DNA of 64,000 bases from JBKHXF01 sp046566145 (GTDB taxonomy: Bacteria > Actinomycetota > Nitriliruptoria > Nitriliruptorales > Nitriliruptoraceae): contig JBKHXF010000034.1 of the NCBI GenBank assembly GCA_046566145.1, positions 14,730 through 78,729 of the forward strand, in the 5' to 3' direction. The notes under the pieces were generated by a model, which ran no database searches, was not told the DNA's origin, and saw only the letters and a program-made list of their open reading frames with translations. Below, one piece after another: positions 1 through 8,322 of this stretch. The position numbers were made by a program, and so were the translations under genes. Each line of letters starts with the position of its first letter. Position 1 is the stretch's first letter.

Positions 1-1
1 C

Positions 2-379
2 TACGAGCTCGTCTCCCTGCAGGTCGCCGGCGGCACGGTCGGCGACCCGCGGGCCGAGGTGGTCATCCGGGTCGTCGCCGACGACCGCGAGGTGTCCGCC
101 GAGGCGACGGGGGACGGCATGGTCGACGCGGCGTGCGACGCGATCCGTCGCGCCGTCGGCCGGGACGGGGTGACCCTCATCTCGTTCCAGGTGTCGGCAG
201 TCACGGGGGGCATCGACGCCCTCGGTGAGGTGACCGTCACGGTGGAGGTGGAGGACGGCGCGCGGTTCACCGGCCGCGGCGTGTCCACCGACATCGTCGA
301 GGCGAGCGCCAGGGCCTACCTCGACGCCCTGAACCGCTCGCAGCGCATCGTCCACCGCAGCGAGGAGTTCCGGCCCTGA
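2..379 (+). CDS. leuA: 2-isopropylmalate synthase, C-terminal regulatory domain (partial)
   Basis: Only the last 125 codons are in the window; the 5' part lies upstream. The frame is open from base 2 to a TGA at 377-379. The fragment fits the C-terminal allosteric (leucine-binding, dimerising) domain of LeuA: a beta-alpha repeat with glycine-rich turns, a stretch reading DALGEVTVTVE, and the closing VEASARAYLDALNR. The full enzyme condenses 2-oxoisovalerate with acetyl-CoA in leucine synthesis. leuC and leuD follow on the same strand. A citramalate synthase shares this domain type, but a complete cimA is present further on, so LeuA is the better call. The catalytic barrel is not visible. Confidence 0.8.
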   Translation, partial: YELVSLQVAGGTVGDPRAEVVIRVVADDREVSAEATGDGMVDAACDAIRRAVGRDGVTLISFQVSAVTGGIDALGEVTVTVEVEDGARFTGRGVSTDIVEASARAYLDALNRSQRIVHRSEEFRP

Positions 380-469
380 CCGACCGGCCCCGCTGACGCG
401 CCCCACGTCGGGGAGAGGCACGACGCGCACGCTCCCGACACGCACCACGAGAAGAGGAACGAGGACCGC

Positions 470-661
470 ATGACCGTCATCCGACTGAACGTCCCGCCGG
501 ACCACACGCCCGAGGAGGAGGCCGCGCTGGTGGCCATGGTCGCGTCGGCCTACGCCGACTCGAGCTCCACCTCCGACGACGTGACGATCGAGGTCAACCG
601 CCCCGACGAGGTGGACTACCGGACCACCCGCGCCGGCCAGGCCTCGCGCTGGGTCAGCTGA
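470..661 (+). CDS. small tautomerase-like protein lacking the N-terminal proline
   Basis: This 63-residue protein has an ATG preceded by a purine-rich GAGGAC. Its start, MTVIRLNVPPDHTPEEEAAL, recalls 4-oxalocrotonate tautomerase-type proteins (MPxIxVxxPxGxSxEQKxxL), and VTIEVNRPDEV fits the second strand. In active tautomerases the proline after the initiator Met is the catalytic base; here that residue is Thr. If the resemblance is real, the protein is either not a tautomerase or has lost the activity. It sits between leuA and leuC, 90 nt after leuA. The homology is inferred by eye from a short sequence; an unrelated hypothetical protein remains possible. Confidence 0.6.
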   Translation: MTVIRLNVPPDHTPEEEAALVAMVASAYADSSSTSDDVTIEVNRPDEVDYRTTRAGQASRWVS

Positions 662-677
662 CCCGACGCGTCGTGCG

Positions 678-726
678 ACCGTGACCCACGGCGCCGCCCC
701 CACGGGCGGCGCCGGGGCCCCACGGT
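678..726 (+). terminator. strong hairpin between the small gene and leuC
   Basis: A perfect 10-bp stem (690-699 with 704-713, loop CCAC) is enclosed by a second pairing of ACCGTG at 678-683 with CACGGT at 721-726. No T-tract follows. It could be a Rho-independent-like terminator, an mRNA-processing or stability element, or a control structure ahead of leuC (start 786). Confidence 0.45.
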
Positions 727-785
727 CGTGCACCGCCGGCGCTGGACCGTCCGACCGCACGCCCGACCACACGAGGAACCGCCGC

Positions 786-2204
786 GTGGCACCGAAGACG
801 CTCGCCGAGAAGATCTGGGACCGACACGTGGTCCGCGCCGGGGAGGGCGGCGAGCCCGACCTCCTCTACGTCGACCTGCACCTCGTCCACGAGGTGACGT
901 CCCCGCAGGCCTTCGACGGCCTCCGGCTCGCCGGCCGGACGGTGCGTCGTCCCGACCTGACGCTCGCGACGATGGACCACAACGTCCCGACCGACCCGCA
1001 GCAGGTCGCCGGGGTGCTCCCGCTGGCCGACGAGCAGTCGGTCGCGCAGATGGAGGCCCTGCGGCGCAACTGCGCCGAGTTCGGGATCGAGCTGTTCGAG
1101 ATGGGCAGCCGCAACCAGGGCATCGTGCACATCATCGGGCCGGAGCTGGGGCTGACCCAGCCGGGCCAGGTCATCGTCTGCGGTGACTCCCACACCGCCA
1201 CGCACGGCGCCTTCGGGTCGCTCGCGTTCGGGATCGGCACGTCCGAGGTCGAGCACGTCCTGGCCACCCAGACCCTGCCCCAGAAGCTGCCCCGCACCCT
1301 CGCCGTCGAGTTCGAGGGGTCCCGCCCGACGGGCACCACGGCGAAGGACCTCGTCCTCACCGTCATGCGCGTGCTCGGCACCGCCGGCGGGGTCGGCCAC
1401 GTCGTGGAGTACCGCGGCGAGGCCATCCGTGACCTCACGATGGAGGAGCGGATGACGGTCTGCAACATGTCGATCGAGGCTGGCGCCCGCGCCGGGCTCA
1501 TCGCGCCGGACGAGACCACGTTCGCGTACCTGAAGGACCGGCCCCACGCCCCGCAGGGCGCCGACTGGGACCGGGCGCTCGAGGACTGGCGCGAGCTCGT
1601 CACCGACGACGACGCGACCTTCGACCGCGTCGTGCGCATCGACGCCTCCGACATCGAGCCGACCGTCACGTGGGGCACCACCCCGGCCCAGTCGGTGCCG
1701 GTCACCGGCCGCGTCCCCCGCGCCGAGGAGTTCGACGACCCCCAGGAGCGCGCCCAGGTCGAACGGGCCCTGGCCTACATGGGGCTCGAGGGCGGCGAGG
1801 CCATCACCGACATCGCGGTCGACACCGTCTTCATCGGCTCCTGCACCAACGGGCGCCTCTCCGACCTGCGCGCCGTCGCCGAGGTCGTCGCGGGCAAGCG
1901 GGTCGCCGAGGGCGTCCGCGCGATGGTCGTGCCCGGCTCGGGGCTGGTGAAGGAGGCCGCCGAGGCCGAGGGCATCGCCGACGTGCTGCGCGAGGCCGGC
2001 TTCGACTGGCGCGAGCCGGGCTGCTCGATGTGCCTCGGCATGAACCCCGACCAGCTCGCCCCGGGGGAGCGCGCCGCGTCCACCTCCAACCGCAACTTCG
2101 AGGGACGGCAGGGGTTCAAGGGCCGCACCCACCTCGTCAGCCCCGCCATGGCGGCCGCCGCGGCCCTGACCGGCCGCTTCGTCGACGTCCGAGAGGTGCG
2201 CTGA
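786..2204 (+). CDS. leuC: 3-isopropylmalate dehydratase, large subunit
   Basis: This is the 472-residue aconitase-type large subunit that, with LeuD, isomerises 2- to 3-isopropylmalate in leucine synthesis. The GTG at 786 follows ACGAGGAAC and gives the usual N-terminus (APKTLAEKIWDRHVV) and the usual length (about 470). The [4Fe-4S] ligands are Cys353 in GSCTNGR and Cys413/Cys416 in GCSMCLGMNP. The substrate and cofactor motifs MDHNVPT and GDSHTATHGAFGSLAFGIGTSE are intact. leuD begins 2 nt after the stop, so the two are co-transcribed. The identification is secure. Confidence 0.97.
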   Translation: MAPKTLAEKIWDRHVVRAGEGGEPDLLYVDLHLVHEVTSPQAFDGLRLAGRTVRRPDLTLATMDHNVPTDPQQVAGVLPLADEQSVAQMEALRRNCAEFGIELFEMGSRNQGIVHIIGPELGLTQPGQVIVCGDSHTATHGAFGSLAFGIGTSEVEHVLATQTLPQKLPRTLAVEFEGSRPTGTTAKDLVLTVMRVLGTAGGVGHVVEYRGEAIRDLTMEERMTVCNMSIEAGARAGLIAPDETTFAYLKDRPHAPQGADWDRALEDWRELVTDDDATFDRVVRIDASDIEPTVTWGTTPAQSVPVTGRVPRAEEFDDPQERAQVERALAYMGLEGGEAITDIAVDTVFIGSCTNGRLSDLRAVAEVVAGKRVAEGVRAMVVPGSGLVKEAAEAEGIADVLREAGFDWREPGCSMCLGMNPDQLAPGERAASTSNRNFEGRQGFKGRTHLVSPAMAAAAALTGRFVDVREVR

Positions 2205-2206
2205 GC

Positions 2207-2815
2207 ATGCAGCCCGTCACCACCGTCACCGGGACCGTCTGCCCCATCGACGCCGCCGACGTCGACACGGACCAGATCATCCCGAAGCAGTACCTCAAGC
2301 GCGTCGAGCGGACCGGGTTCGGGCCGTTCGCGTTCGCCGAGTGGCGCTACCACGAGGACGGGACCCCCAAGCCCGACTTCGCGATGAACAAGCCCGAGCA
2401 CCAGGGCGCGTCGATCCTGCTCGCCGGCGCGAACTTCGGCTGCGGGTCGTCCCGGGAGCACGCCCCGTGGGCGCTCGAGGACGCCGGCTTCCGCGCCATC
2501 GTCGCGCCGAGCTTCGCCGACATCTTCCGCAACAACTGCGGCAAGATCGGCGTCGTGGCCGTGCAGCTCGACAACGCCGAGGTGCGCACCCTGTTCGAGC
2601 TGGTGGCCGCAGACCCGTCGCTCGAGGTGACCGTCGACCTCGAGACCCAGACCGTCACGGCTCCCGGGTTCAGCGCCGAGTTCGACATCGACGCCCACAC
2701 GCGCCACTGCCTCATGCACGGCCTCGACGACATCGCACTGACGCTGCAGCACGTCGACGCGATCGCCTCCTTCGAGTCCGGCCGTCCGGCCTACCGGCCC
2801 AGCATCGGGGCCTGA
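2207..2815 (+). CDS. leuD: 3-isopropylmalate dehydratase, small subunit
   Basis: This 202-residue protein is the partner of LeuC, supplying the mobile swivelling domain that completes the active site. The ATG at 2207 lies 2 nt after the leuC stop. Family hallmarks include DVDTDQIIPKQYLK near the N-terminus, GANFGCGSSREHAPWAL in the middle and FADIFRNNCGKIG. Length matches bacterial LeuD (about 200). The short spacing indicates translational coupling with leuC. The next gene starts 3 nt after the stop, so the transcript may extend into it. Confidence 0.97.
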   Translation: MQPVTTVTGTVCPIDAADVDTDQIIPKQYLKRVERTGFGPFAFAEWRYHEDGTPKPDFAMNKPEHQGASILLAGANFGCGSSREHAPWALEDAGFRAIVAPSFADIFRNNCGKIGVVAVQLDNAEVRTLFELVAADPSLEVTVDLETQTVTAPGFSAEFDIDAHTRHCLMHGLDDIALTLQHVDAIASFESGRPAYRPSIGA

Positions 2816-2818
2816 TCC

Positions 2819-3724
2819 GTGACCGAGGGGGGATCGTCGTTCCCGCCGCCGGCGGTCGGACCACCGCCGGTGCCCACGACGGGGCGGCCGCGACGCACGT
2901 GGCTCCTCGTCGCCTCGGCGGCGCTCGTCGCGCTCGCGGTCGGGTTCGCGTCGGGGGTGGTCCTCGCCTCCTTCGACGCGCCGTACCAGACGTTGGTCAC
3001 CTACGAGGTGGTCGACGGGGAGCTCGGTCAGGCCGACACCTACCCCGTCTCCGACGGCTACCTGGACGCGCGTGACGACACCGCGCGCCACCGGGAGATC
3101 TGGGAGGCGTGGGGCCTCGTCGCCGTCGACCCGTGGGCCGAGCTCGTCGTGCTGTTCGACCTCTCCAGCGACGGACGCGACAACGACCTCGGCGCCGTCT
3201 ACCTGCTCGACGAGACGCGGGAACGGTGGGCACTGGAGGTCGACCCTGCCGACGCCGGCGACCCGGAGCTGCTGCTCGACACGCTGGTGCACGAGCTCGG
3301 GCACCTCGTCTCGCTGGGACCCGACCAGGTCGAGGCCGGTCAGGGGTTCGCGACCATCGCCGAGGCGCGTGCGGAGTGCGACGGTCCCGGGGTGGAGGAC
3401 GGCTGCCTCCTCGACGGGGCGCACCTCGCGGCCTTCATGGAGGCGTTCTGGGACCCGGCCGAGCTCGACGAGGTCGACGCCCGCGTGCCGGTCGAGGACC
3501 GGGACGCGGCCGCGACCGAGCGCTTCGACGCCGACCCGGACCGCTGGGTGTCGCCGTACGCGGCGACCCACCCGGTCGAGGACTTCGCCGAGTCGTGGCT
3601 GACGTTCGTCCGCCTCGGCGACGAGCTCGACGAGCACGACTCGGCCTGGGCCGAGAAGGCGCGTTGGTTCGCGGGCCGCCCCGAGCTGCGCGACGCCGCC
3701 GAGGAGATCCGGGCACGGCTCTGA
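2819..3724 (+). CDS. membrane-anchored HEXXH metallopeptidase, uncharacterised
   Basis: This 301-residue protein has a proline-rich cytoplasmic tail, one hydrophobic segment at about residues 27-50, and an outward-facing domain with HELGH at residues 158-162. The motif supplies two zinc ligands and the catalytic Glu. Near the C-terminus, EDFAESWLTF resembles the third-ligand region (FAEx) of gluzincins related to the anthrax lethal factor C-terminal domain; that is an inference from pattern. The start is a GTG 3 nt after leuD. The convergent neighbour looks like a peptidase inhibitor. The family and substrate are not recognised. Confidence 0.72.
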   Translation: MTEGGSSFPPPAVGPPPVPTTGRPRRTWLLVASAALVALAVGFASGVVLASFDAPYQTLVTYEVVDGELGQADTYPVSDGYLDARDDTARHREIWEAWGLVAVDPWAELVVLFDLSSDGRDNDLGAVYLLDETRERWALEVDPADAGDPELLLDTLVHELGHLVSLGPDQVEAGQGFATIAEARAECDGPGVEDGCLLDGAHLAAFMEAFWDPAELDEVDARVPVEDRDAAATERFDADPDRWVSPYAATHPVEDFAESWLTFVRLGDELDEHDSAWAEKARWFAGRPELRDAAEEIRARL

Positions 3725-3764
3725 TGGGCTGCCCGGCCTCGGCGGCGCCGCGGCCCGGCGGTGC

Positions 3765-4190
3765 TCAGTTCGTGACGGTGACGGGACCACCGTCGGCCTC
3801 GACCGTCGCGGCGGTCACGACCCCGTCGGTGATGGTGACCGTGATGCGGCCCATCACGTAGTCCTCGGTGAGCATGTAGCCCTCACCGTCCTTCTCCCCG
3901 ACGCGGTACGGGCGGCCGTCGATCGCGGCCTGCTCCTCGGCGGCGGCCTCGGTGAGGCCGATGTAGGCCTGGGCGACGACCTGGGCCTCGTCCTGGCTGA
4001 CCGGGCGGTCGCCGTCGGCCGGCGGGGTGTACCCCGGGTCCGCGGGCATCGACGTGTCGCCGGCGGCGTCGCCGTCGGTCGCGTCGCCGCCGGCGGCGAC
4101 GTCGTCGACCTGGGTCTCGTCGGCGCTGCCACCGCACGCGGTCACGGCGATCGCCACGGCGGCGAGGAGGGCGAGCAGGGAGCGGGTCAC
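3765..4190 (-). CDS. lipoprotein with I78-type peptidase inhibitor-like domain
   Basis: This 141-residue protein starts at a GTG preceded by GGAGG. Its signal peptide ends in VTAC, a lipobox, so it should be lipid-anchored outside the membrane. An Asp/Gly-rich linker follows. The C-terminal part (LTEAAAEEQA...PYRVGEKDGEGYMLTEDYVMGRITV...DGVV) matches the pattern of I78 peptidase inhibitors (potato inhibitor I-like fold: PyRV, DG, T-x-DY-x-x-R-x-N/T). The usual C-terminal CG is replaced by ADGG. It converges on the metallopeptidase gene with about 40 nt between stops. An inhibitory role is inferred and no target is known. Confidence 0.72.
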   Translation of the reverse strand: MTRSLLALLAAVAIAVTACGGSADETQVDDVAAGGDATDGDAAGDTSMPADPGYTPPADGDRPVSQDEAQVVAQAYIGLTEAAAEEQAAIDGRPYRVGEKDGEGYMLTEDYVMGRITVTITDGVVTAATVEADGGPVTVTN

Positions 4191-4293
4191 GGTGGTGTCC
4201 TCCGTCAGGCAGGTGGTCGGCCGGGTGGTCCGGTCGGTGGTCGGGGCCGGCGGTCGTGCCGGCACCGTGCGGGGTCCGACGCCGCGCGGGGTG

Positions 4294-5463
4294 TCACGGT
4301 TGCACGACGCTGAGCGGCACCCGCACCTCGTCCGGCGTCAGCCCGCCGTGCTGGCCGCGGTGGCGGCCCCCGTGCGGGTCGACCCGCTCGTGCACCGAGG
4401 TGCCGACGTGGTGGACGACGAGCACGTCGCCGACGAGCGCGTCGGCGGTGGGACCCAGCGGCCCGCCGAGGAGCGGGATGGCCTGCTCGCGCACCAGCAC
4501 CGTCGCCCGCCGGCCGACGTGCCGCTGCCACCGGGCGGCGACCGTGACCGGGTTGACCCCGTTGTCGAGCGCGAGCTGGCGGACCCGGGGCTCGCCTGCG
4601 AGCACCCGCACGCCGTCGAGCAGCTCGGCGGGGGCGTCGGCGAGCTCGTCCACATCCGCGTCGGGCACGTCGACCATCCCGTGGTCGGCGGTGACGAGCA
4701 CCGCCACGTCCGCCGGCACGTCCAGGGCGGCGACCGCCCGGTCGAGGTCGGCGACGGCGTCGCGCCACTCGGGCGCCCCGGGGCCGTGGACGTGCCCGGC
4801 CCAGTCGACCACCGGGTGGTGCGCGTAGACGAGCGTTGGGGCGTCACCGCTCGCCGCCGCCTGCACGGCCGCGTCGAGCGTCGCGTCGATGCCCCGGGCC
4901 GCGACCCGCTGGCCGCCCCGCAGCGCCGCCCTGGTCAGGCCGGAGTCGAGGACCTCGGGGTCGAGGACGGACGTCACCGTCACGCCGGCGGCCGCGGCGA
5001 GCTCCAGCGCCGTCGGCTCGGGCTGCAGCGCCTCCGGGACCACGGCCGTGCGGGCGTCGAAGCCGCCGGCGCGCAGCCCGATCCGCCACCCGAGCAGGTT
5101 CAGCGGCTGGTCGTGGTCGGGGTGCGGCAGCGCGTAGCCGGCGAGCCCGTGGGCGGCCGGCGTGCGCCCGGTCCCGATCGATGCGAGGCTCGCGACCGTG
5201 GTCGTCGGGAACACGGCGTCGAGGACCGTCCCGGGGGCGGCCGTGAGGGTCGGTGCGGCGTCCGGCGCGTCGGCGAGCTGCTGCGCCCCGAGCCCGTCGG
5301 CGACGAGGAGCACGAGGCGACGCGGCAGCGCCGGCAGCCCGGCGAGGAGGGGATGGGTGTCGGGCTCGCCTCGGAGGTGGCCCGTCAGCGCGGGCAGCAG
5401 GTCGGCCAGGCTCGCCGCGCCGTAGCGCGGCAGCGTCAGCGACGGCAGGTCGTGGGGTCGCAT
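4294..5463 (-). CDS. alkaline phosphatase superfamily nucleotide pyrophosphatase/phosphodiesterase
   Basis: This 389-residue protein has the metal-binding layout of type I phosphodiesterases/nucleotide pyrophosphatases: LLVADGLGAQQL (first metal Asp), FPTTTVASLASIGTG (nucleophilic Thr region), HHPVVDWAGHVHG, and VTADHGMVDVP near residue 250. No signal peptide is evident, suggesting a cytoplasmic enzyme. Such proteins hydrolyse phosphodiester or pyrophosphate bonds in nucleotides or related molecules; the substrate cannot be told from sequence. It lies about 20 nt downstream of the LLM oxidoreductase gene on the same strand and probably shares its transcript. Confidence 0.88.
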   Translation of the reverse strand: MRPHDLPSLTLPRYGAASLADLLPALTGHLRGEPDTHPLLAGLPALPRRLVLLVADGLGAQQLADAPDAAPTLTAAPGTVLDAVFPTTTVASLASIGTGRTPAAHGLAGYALPHPDHDQPLNLLGWRIGLRAGGFDARTAVVPEALQPEPTALELAAAAGVTVTSVLDPEVLDSGLTRAALRGGQRVAARGIDATLDAAVQAAASGDAPTLVYAHHPVVDWAGHVHGPGAPEWRDAVADLDRAVAALDVPADVAVLVTADHGMVDVPDADVDELADAPAELLDGVRVLAGEPRVRQLALDNGVNPVTVAARWQRHVGRRATVLVREQAIPLLGGPLGPTADALVGDVLVVHHVGTSVHERVDPHGGRHRGQHGGLTPDEVRVPLSVVQP

Positions 5464-5484
5464 CGGGCCGTCAGCGCGTGGGGC

Positions 5485-6330
5485 TCACGCGGCCGCGAGC
5501 TCCTCGGCGAGCGACGCCACCCGGTCGAGGACGGGCAGCACCTCGTCGCGCCCCGCCGGCGGCAGCCACAGCATCGTGGTGGACACGCCGAGCCCCGCGT
5601 AGAAGCGGAGCTTGTCGGCGTCCGGTGAGGAGCCGTAGACCATCACCTCGAAGGCGTCGGGGTCGCGCCCGCCGGCCTCGAGGGCACCGCGGAGCTCCGG
5701 CAGCTGCTCGCGCAGGCCCGACCCGCCGATCGGCATCCAGCCGTCGCAGTGGTCCACCATCGCGGCGATGGAGCGGGGCCCGAGGGCAGCGCCCAGCAGC
5801 ACCGGCGGGTGCGGGACCTGCACGGGCTTCGGCCAGGCGTAGGACGGTCCGAAGCGGACGTGCGTGCCGTCGAAGGAGGCGACCTCCTCGGTCCACAGCG
5901 CCTTCATGGCGTGGACGGCCTCGGTGACGTGGTCGCGCCGGTCGTCCCACGCGACCCCGTGGTGCTCGACCTCCGGCCGGTTCCAGCCGTAGCCGATGCC
6001 GAACGCGAACCGGCCGCCCGAGAGGTGGTCGACGCTCGCGACCTGCTTGGCGAGGTCGATCGGGTCGTGCTGCGCGACGAGGCAGATGCCGGTGCCGACC
6101 CGCAGGTCGGTGGTCGCGGTGGCCGCGGCGGTGCAGGCGACGAACGGGTCGAGCGTGCGGAAGTACATCTCCGGCAGCTCTCCACCGGCCGGGTAGGGGG
6201 AGTGGTCGACGGGGATGTGCGTGTGCTCGGGGAACATCAGCGTCGACAGGCCACGGGCCTCGACCTCGCGCGCGAGCTCGTCGGGCGGCATCGCCCGGTC
6301 GGTCGGGAACACCATCACACCGAGGTCCAC
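5485..6330 (-). CDS. LLM-class F420-dependent oxidoreductase
   Basis: This 281-residue TIM-barrel protein of the luciferase-like monooxygenase family has family signatures including GLSTLMFPEHTHIP near the N-terminus, RVGTGICLVAQHDPI, VASVDHLSGGRFAFGIGYGWN and PVLLGAALGPRSIAAMVDHCDGWMP. The length and the SGGRF...G.GWN motif are those of the actinobacterial F420-dependent subgroup, and a cofC/fbiD gene for F420 synthesis is present at 37238-37912. The physiological substrate is unknown. A TAGCGT hexamer at 6366-6371 on the minus strand is a likely -10 element. Confidence 0.9.
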   Translation of the reverse strand: MDLGVMVFPTDRAMPPDELAREVEARGLSTLMFPEHTHIPVDHSPYPAGGELPEMYFRTLDPFVACTAAATATTDLRVGTGICLVAQHDPIDLAKQVASVDHLSGGRFAFGIGYGWNRPEVEHHGVAWDDRRDHVTEAVHAMKALWTEEVASFDGTHVRFGPSYAWPKPVQVPHPPVLLGAALGPRSIAAMVDHCDGWMPIGGSGLREQLPELRGALEAGGRDPDAFEVMVYGSSPDADKLRFYAGLGVSTTMLWLPPAGRDEVLPVLDRVASLAEELAAA

Positions 6331-6409
6331 GCTCGCTCTCCCGTCACGTCGTCGTGTCGGGGCGGACGCTAGCGGCGCCGGCGGCCGCCGGCCGTGGCCG
6401 GTGCGCGCG

Positions 6410-7375
6410 TCAGTAGCCGGCGTCCACGTCGACGCCGCCGACCAGGTCGTCGCCGGCGAGGAACCGGCGCACGTTCTCGGTCACCCGCGCGGCGAGCAGG
6501 GGGCGGCCCATCTCGGGGGTGTTGGCGGTGTGCGGGGTGATCAGCACGCCCGGCAGCGTCCAGAGCGGGTGGCCGTCGGGCAGCGGCTCGGGGTCGGTCA
6601 CGTCCAGGCCGGCGCCGGCCAGCCGACCCGACCGCAGCGCGTCGACGAGCGCGTCGGTGTCGACGTGGCGGCCCCGGGCGACGTTGACGAGCACGGCGTG
6701 GTCGGGCAGCGCGGCGAGGGCGGTCGCGTCGACCACCCGCTCGGTCTCGGGGGTGAGCGCCAGGGCGAGCACGAGCACGTCGGTGTCGGGCAGCACGTCC
6801 AGCAGCTCGTCGCCGCCGACCACACGGTCGGCGCCGGCGAGCGGGCGCGGTCGACGCGTCACCACCGTGGTGGTGCAGCCCCACGGTCCGAGCAGCCGCA
6901 GCAGCGACGCGGTGATCTCGCCGCCGCCGAGCACGGTCACCCGGGCGCCGAGGAGGTTCCGCCCCGCCGGCGCCGACCACGAGGTCGCCCGGGCGTAGCC
7001 GTCGAGGTTGCGCAGGACCCCGAGGGCGAGCGCGAGCGCGGCCTCCGCGACCGGCTCGGCGTAGACGCCCTTGCCGCAGGTCCACACCCGGTCGGTGTCG
7101 AGCACGTCGAGGAACGGCTCGACGCCGGCGAACGGCAGCTGCACCCAGCGGATGCCCGGATGGCGGTCGAGCAGGTCGCGCAGGTCCCCGGGGTCGTGCG
7201 GGTCCGTCCACACGATGGCCTCGACGCCCGCGAGGTCGTCCGCGTCCATGGCCGCCTGCGCACCGCCGGCGCGGACCGCGTCCGCGAGCCACGTCGGGTC
7301 GGAGGTCGACGGCCGGTCGGGTCGGGCGGCCGGCAGGACCGCGATGCGGGGGACGTCGCCGGGGGAGTCGGTCAC
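6410..7375 (-). CDS. D-isomer-specific 2-hydroxyacid dehydrogenase
   Basis: This 321-residue NAD(P)-dependent dehydrogenase interconverts a 2-hydroxy acid and a 2-keto acid. The catalytic set is present: Arg in LVNVARGRHVD, Glu in DVTDPEPLPDGHPLW and His in ITPHTANTPEM. The dinucleotide-binding turn reads LGGGEITASLL, with the usual third glycine of GxGxxG replaced. The GTG start gives a standard N-terminus; an upstream extension would run into murI promoter DNA. It is divergent from murI across 112 nt, with a minus-strand TAGCCT at 7425-7430. The substrate (phosphoglycerate, glyoxylate or other) cannot be assigned. Confidence 0.88.
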   Translation of the reverse strand: MTDSPGDVPRIAVLPAARPDRPSTSDPTWLADAVRAGGAQAAMDADDLAGVEAIVWTDPHDPGDLRDLLDRHPGIRWVQLPFAGVEPFLDVLDTDRVWTCGKGVYAEPVAEAALALALGVLRNLDGYARATSWSAPAGRNLLGARVTVLGGGEITASLLRLLGPWGCTTTVVTRRPRPLAGADRVVGGDELLDVLPDTDVLVLALALTPETERVVDATALAALPDHAVLVNVARGRHVDTDALVDALRSGRLAGAGLDVTDPEPLPDGHPLWTLPGVLITPHTANTPEMGRPLLAARVTENVRRFLAGDDLVGGVDVDAGY

Positions 7376-7424
7376 GGGGGCCTCGGGCGTCGGGGAGTGG
7401 GCGGGGTGGGTCGGCGGGGGAGCG

Positions 7425-7430
7425 AGGCTA
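7425..7430 (-). promoter_or_regulatory. putative -10 element of the 2-hydroxyacid dehydrogenase gene
   Basis: The minus strand reads TAGCCT about 50 nt before the GTG start, matching the TANNNT hexamer found before most transcription units in the window. No convincing -35 box is seen. Confidence 0.5.
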
Positions 7431-7472
7431 CGCGCGCCGGCGCCGGCGGACGGAGGCACGCCCCGGCGTGGG

Positions 7473-7478
7473 TACCGT
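7473..7478 (+). promoter_or_regulatory. putative -10 element, leaderless murI mRNA
   Basis: TACCGT lies 9 nt before the murI ATG. Transcription would be expected to begin at or next to the ATG, and no Shine-Dalgarno sequence is visible, so the mRNA is probably leaderless. Confidence 0.55.
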
Positions 7479-7487
7479 CCGCCGGCG

Positions 7488-8294
7488 ATGGACGAGCGAC
7501 CGATCGGCGTGTTCGACTCGGGCCTGGGCGGGCTGACCGTGCTCCAGGCCCTCGCCGACCTGCTCCCCGCCGAGCACCTGCTGTACCTCGGCGACACCGC
7601 CCGGTACCCGTACGGGCCCCGCTCGGGCGACGAGCTGCGCGCCTTCTCGGCCCAGATCGCGGACCTCCTCGTCGCGCAGGGCGTGAAGATGCTGGTGGTG
7701 GCGTGCAACTCGGCGACCGCTGCAGCGCTCGACCACCTCCGCGACCTGCACGACCTGCCGATCATCGGGGTGGTGGCGCCGGGGCTGCGCGCCGCGGCGG
7801 CGGTGAGCCGGACGGGGCGCGTCGCCGTGATCGGCACCCAGATGACGGCCGAGAGCCGCGTCTACGAGCGCACGGCCGACGCGCTCCGGCTCGACCTCGA
7901 CGTGGCGGTGACGCCGTGCCCCGGCTTCGTCGAGCTGGTCGAGGAGGACCGGACCGAGGGCCCCGAGGCCCTCCGGGTCGTCCGCGACGGGCTCGCTCCC
8001 GTGCTGACCGCACGGCTCGACACGCTCGTCCTCGGCTGCACGCACTACCCGCTGCTCGCCCGGACGATCTCGGAGGTGGTCGGTCGCGACGTCACGCTGG
8101 TCTCGTCCGCCGACGAGACCGCCTTCGAGGTGCGCGACATCCTCGAGCGGACCGGGTGGCTCCGTCGGGGCGACACCCCCGGGACGCGCACCTACTGGAC
8201 CTCGGGCGACCCGGTGCGCTTCGCCCGGCTGGGGGAGGCGTTCCTCGGCGCGCCGCTCGGCGACGTCCGGGCGCTGCGCTGGCCGCCGGCGTGA
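7488..8294 (+). CDS. murI: glutamate racemase
   Basis: This 268-residue enzyme makes D-glutamate for peptidoglycan. The start ATG gives the typical opening PIGVFDSGLGGLTVL with the proton-abstracting Asp. The two catalytic cysteines are Cys73 in ACNSATAAAL and Cys184 in LGCTHYPLL. GDTARYPYG is also diagnostic. Length is normal for the family (about 265). The -10-like TACCGT lies 9 nt before the start and no ribosome-binding site is visible, which points to a leaderless message. Confidence 0.96.
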   Translation: MDERPIGVFDSGLGGLTVLQALADLLPAEHLLYLGDTARYPYGPRSGDELRAFSAQIADLLVAQGVKMLVVACNSATAAALDHLRDLHDLPIIGVVAPGLRAAAAVSRTGRVAVIGTQMTAESRVYERTADALRLDLDVAVTPCPGFVELVEEDRTEGPEALRVVRDGLAPVLTARLDTLVLGCTHYPLLARTISEVVGRDVTLVSSADETAFEVRDILERTGWLRRGDTPGTRTYWTSGDPVRFARLGEAFLGAPLGDVRALRWPPA

Positions 8295-8322
8295 GCCGGA
8301 CGGCTCCGCGCCGGCGGCGCGG

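Noticed and set aside
654..3790. Long open frames on the minus strand opposite leuC, leuD and the metallopeptidase
   Set aside because: Antisense frames stay open by chance in DNA this GC-rich. Their translations are Arg/Gly/Pro/His-rich without family motifs, while the plus-strand genes are clear.
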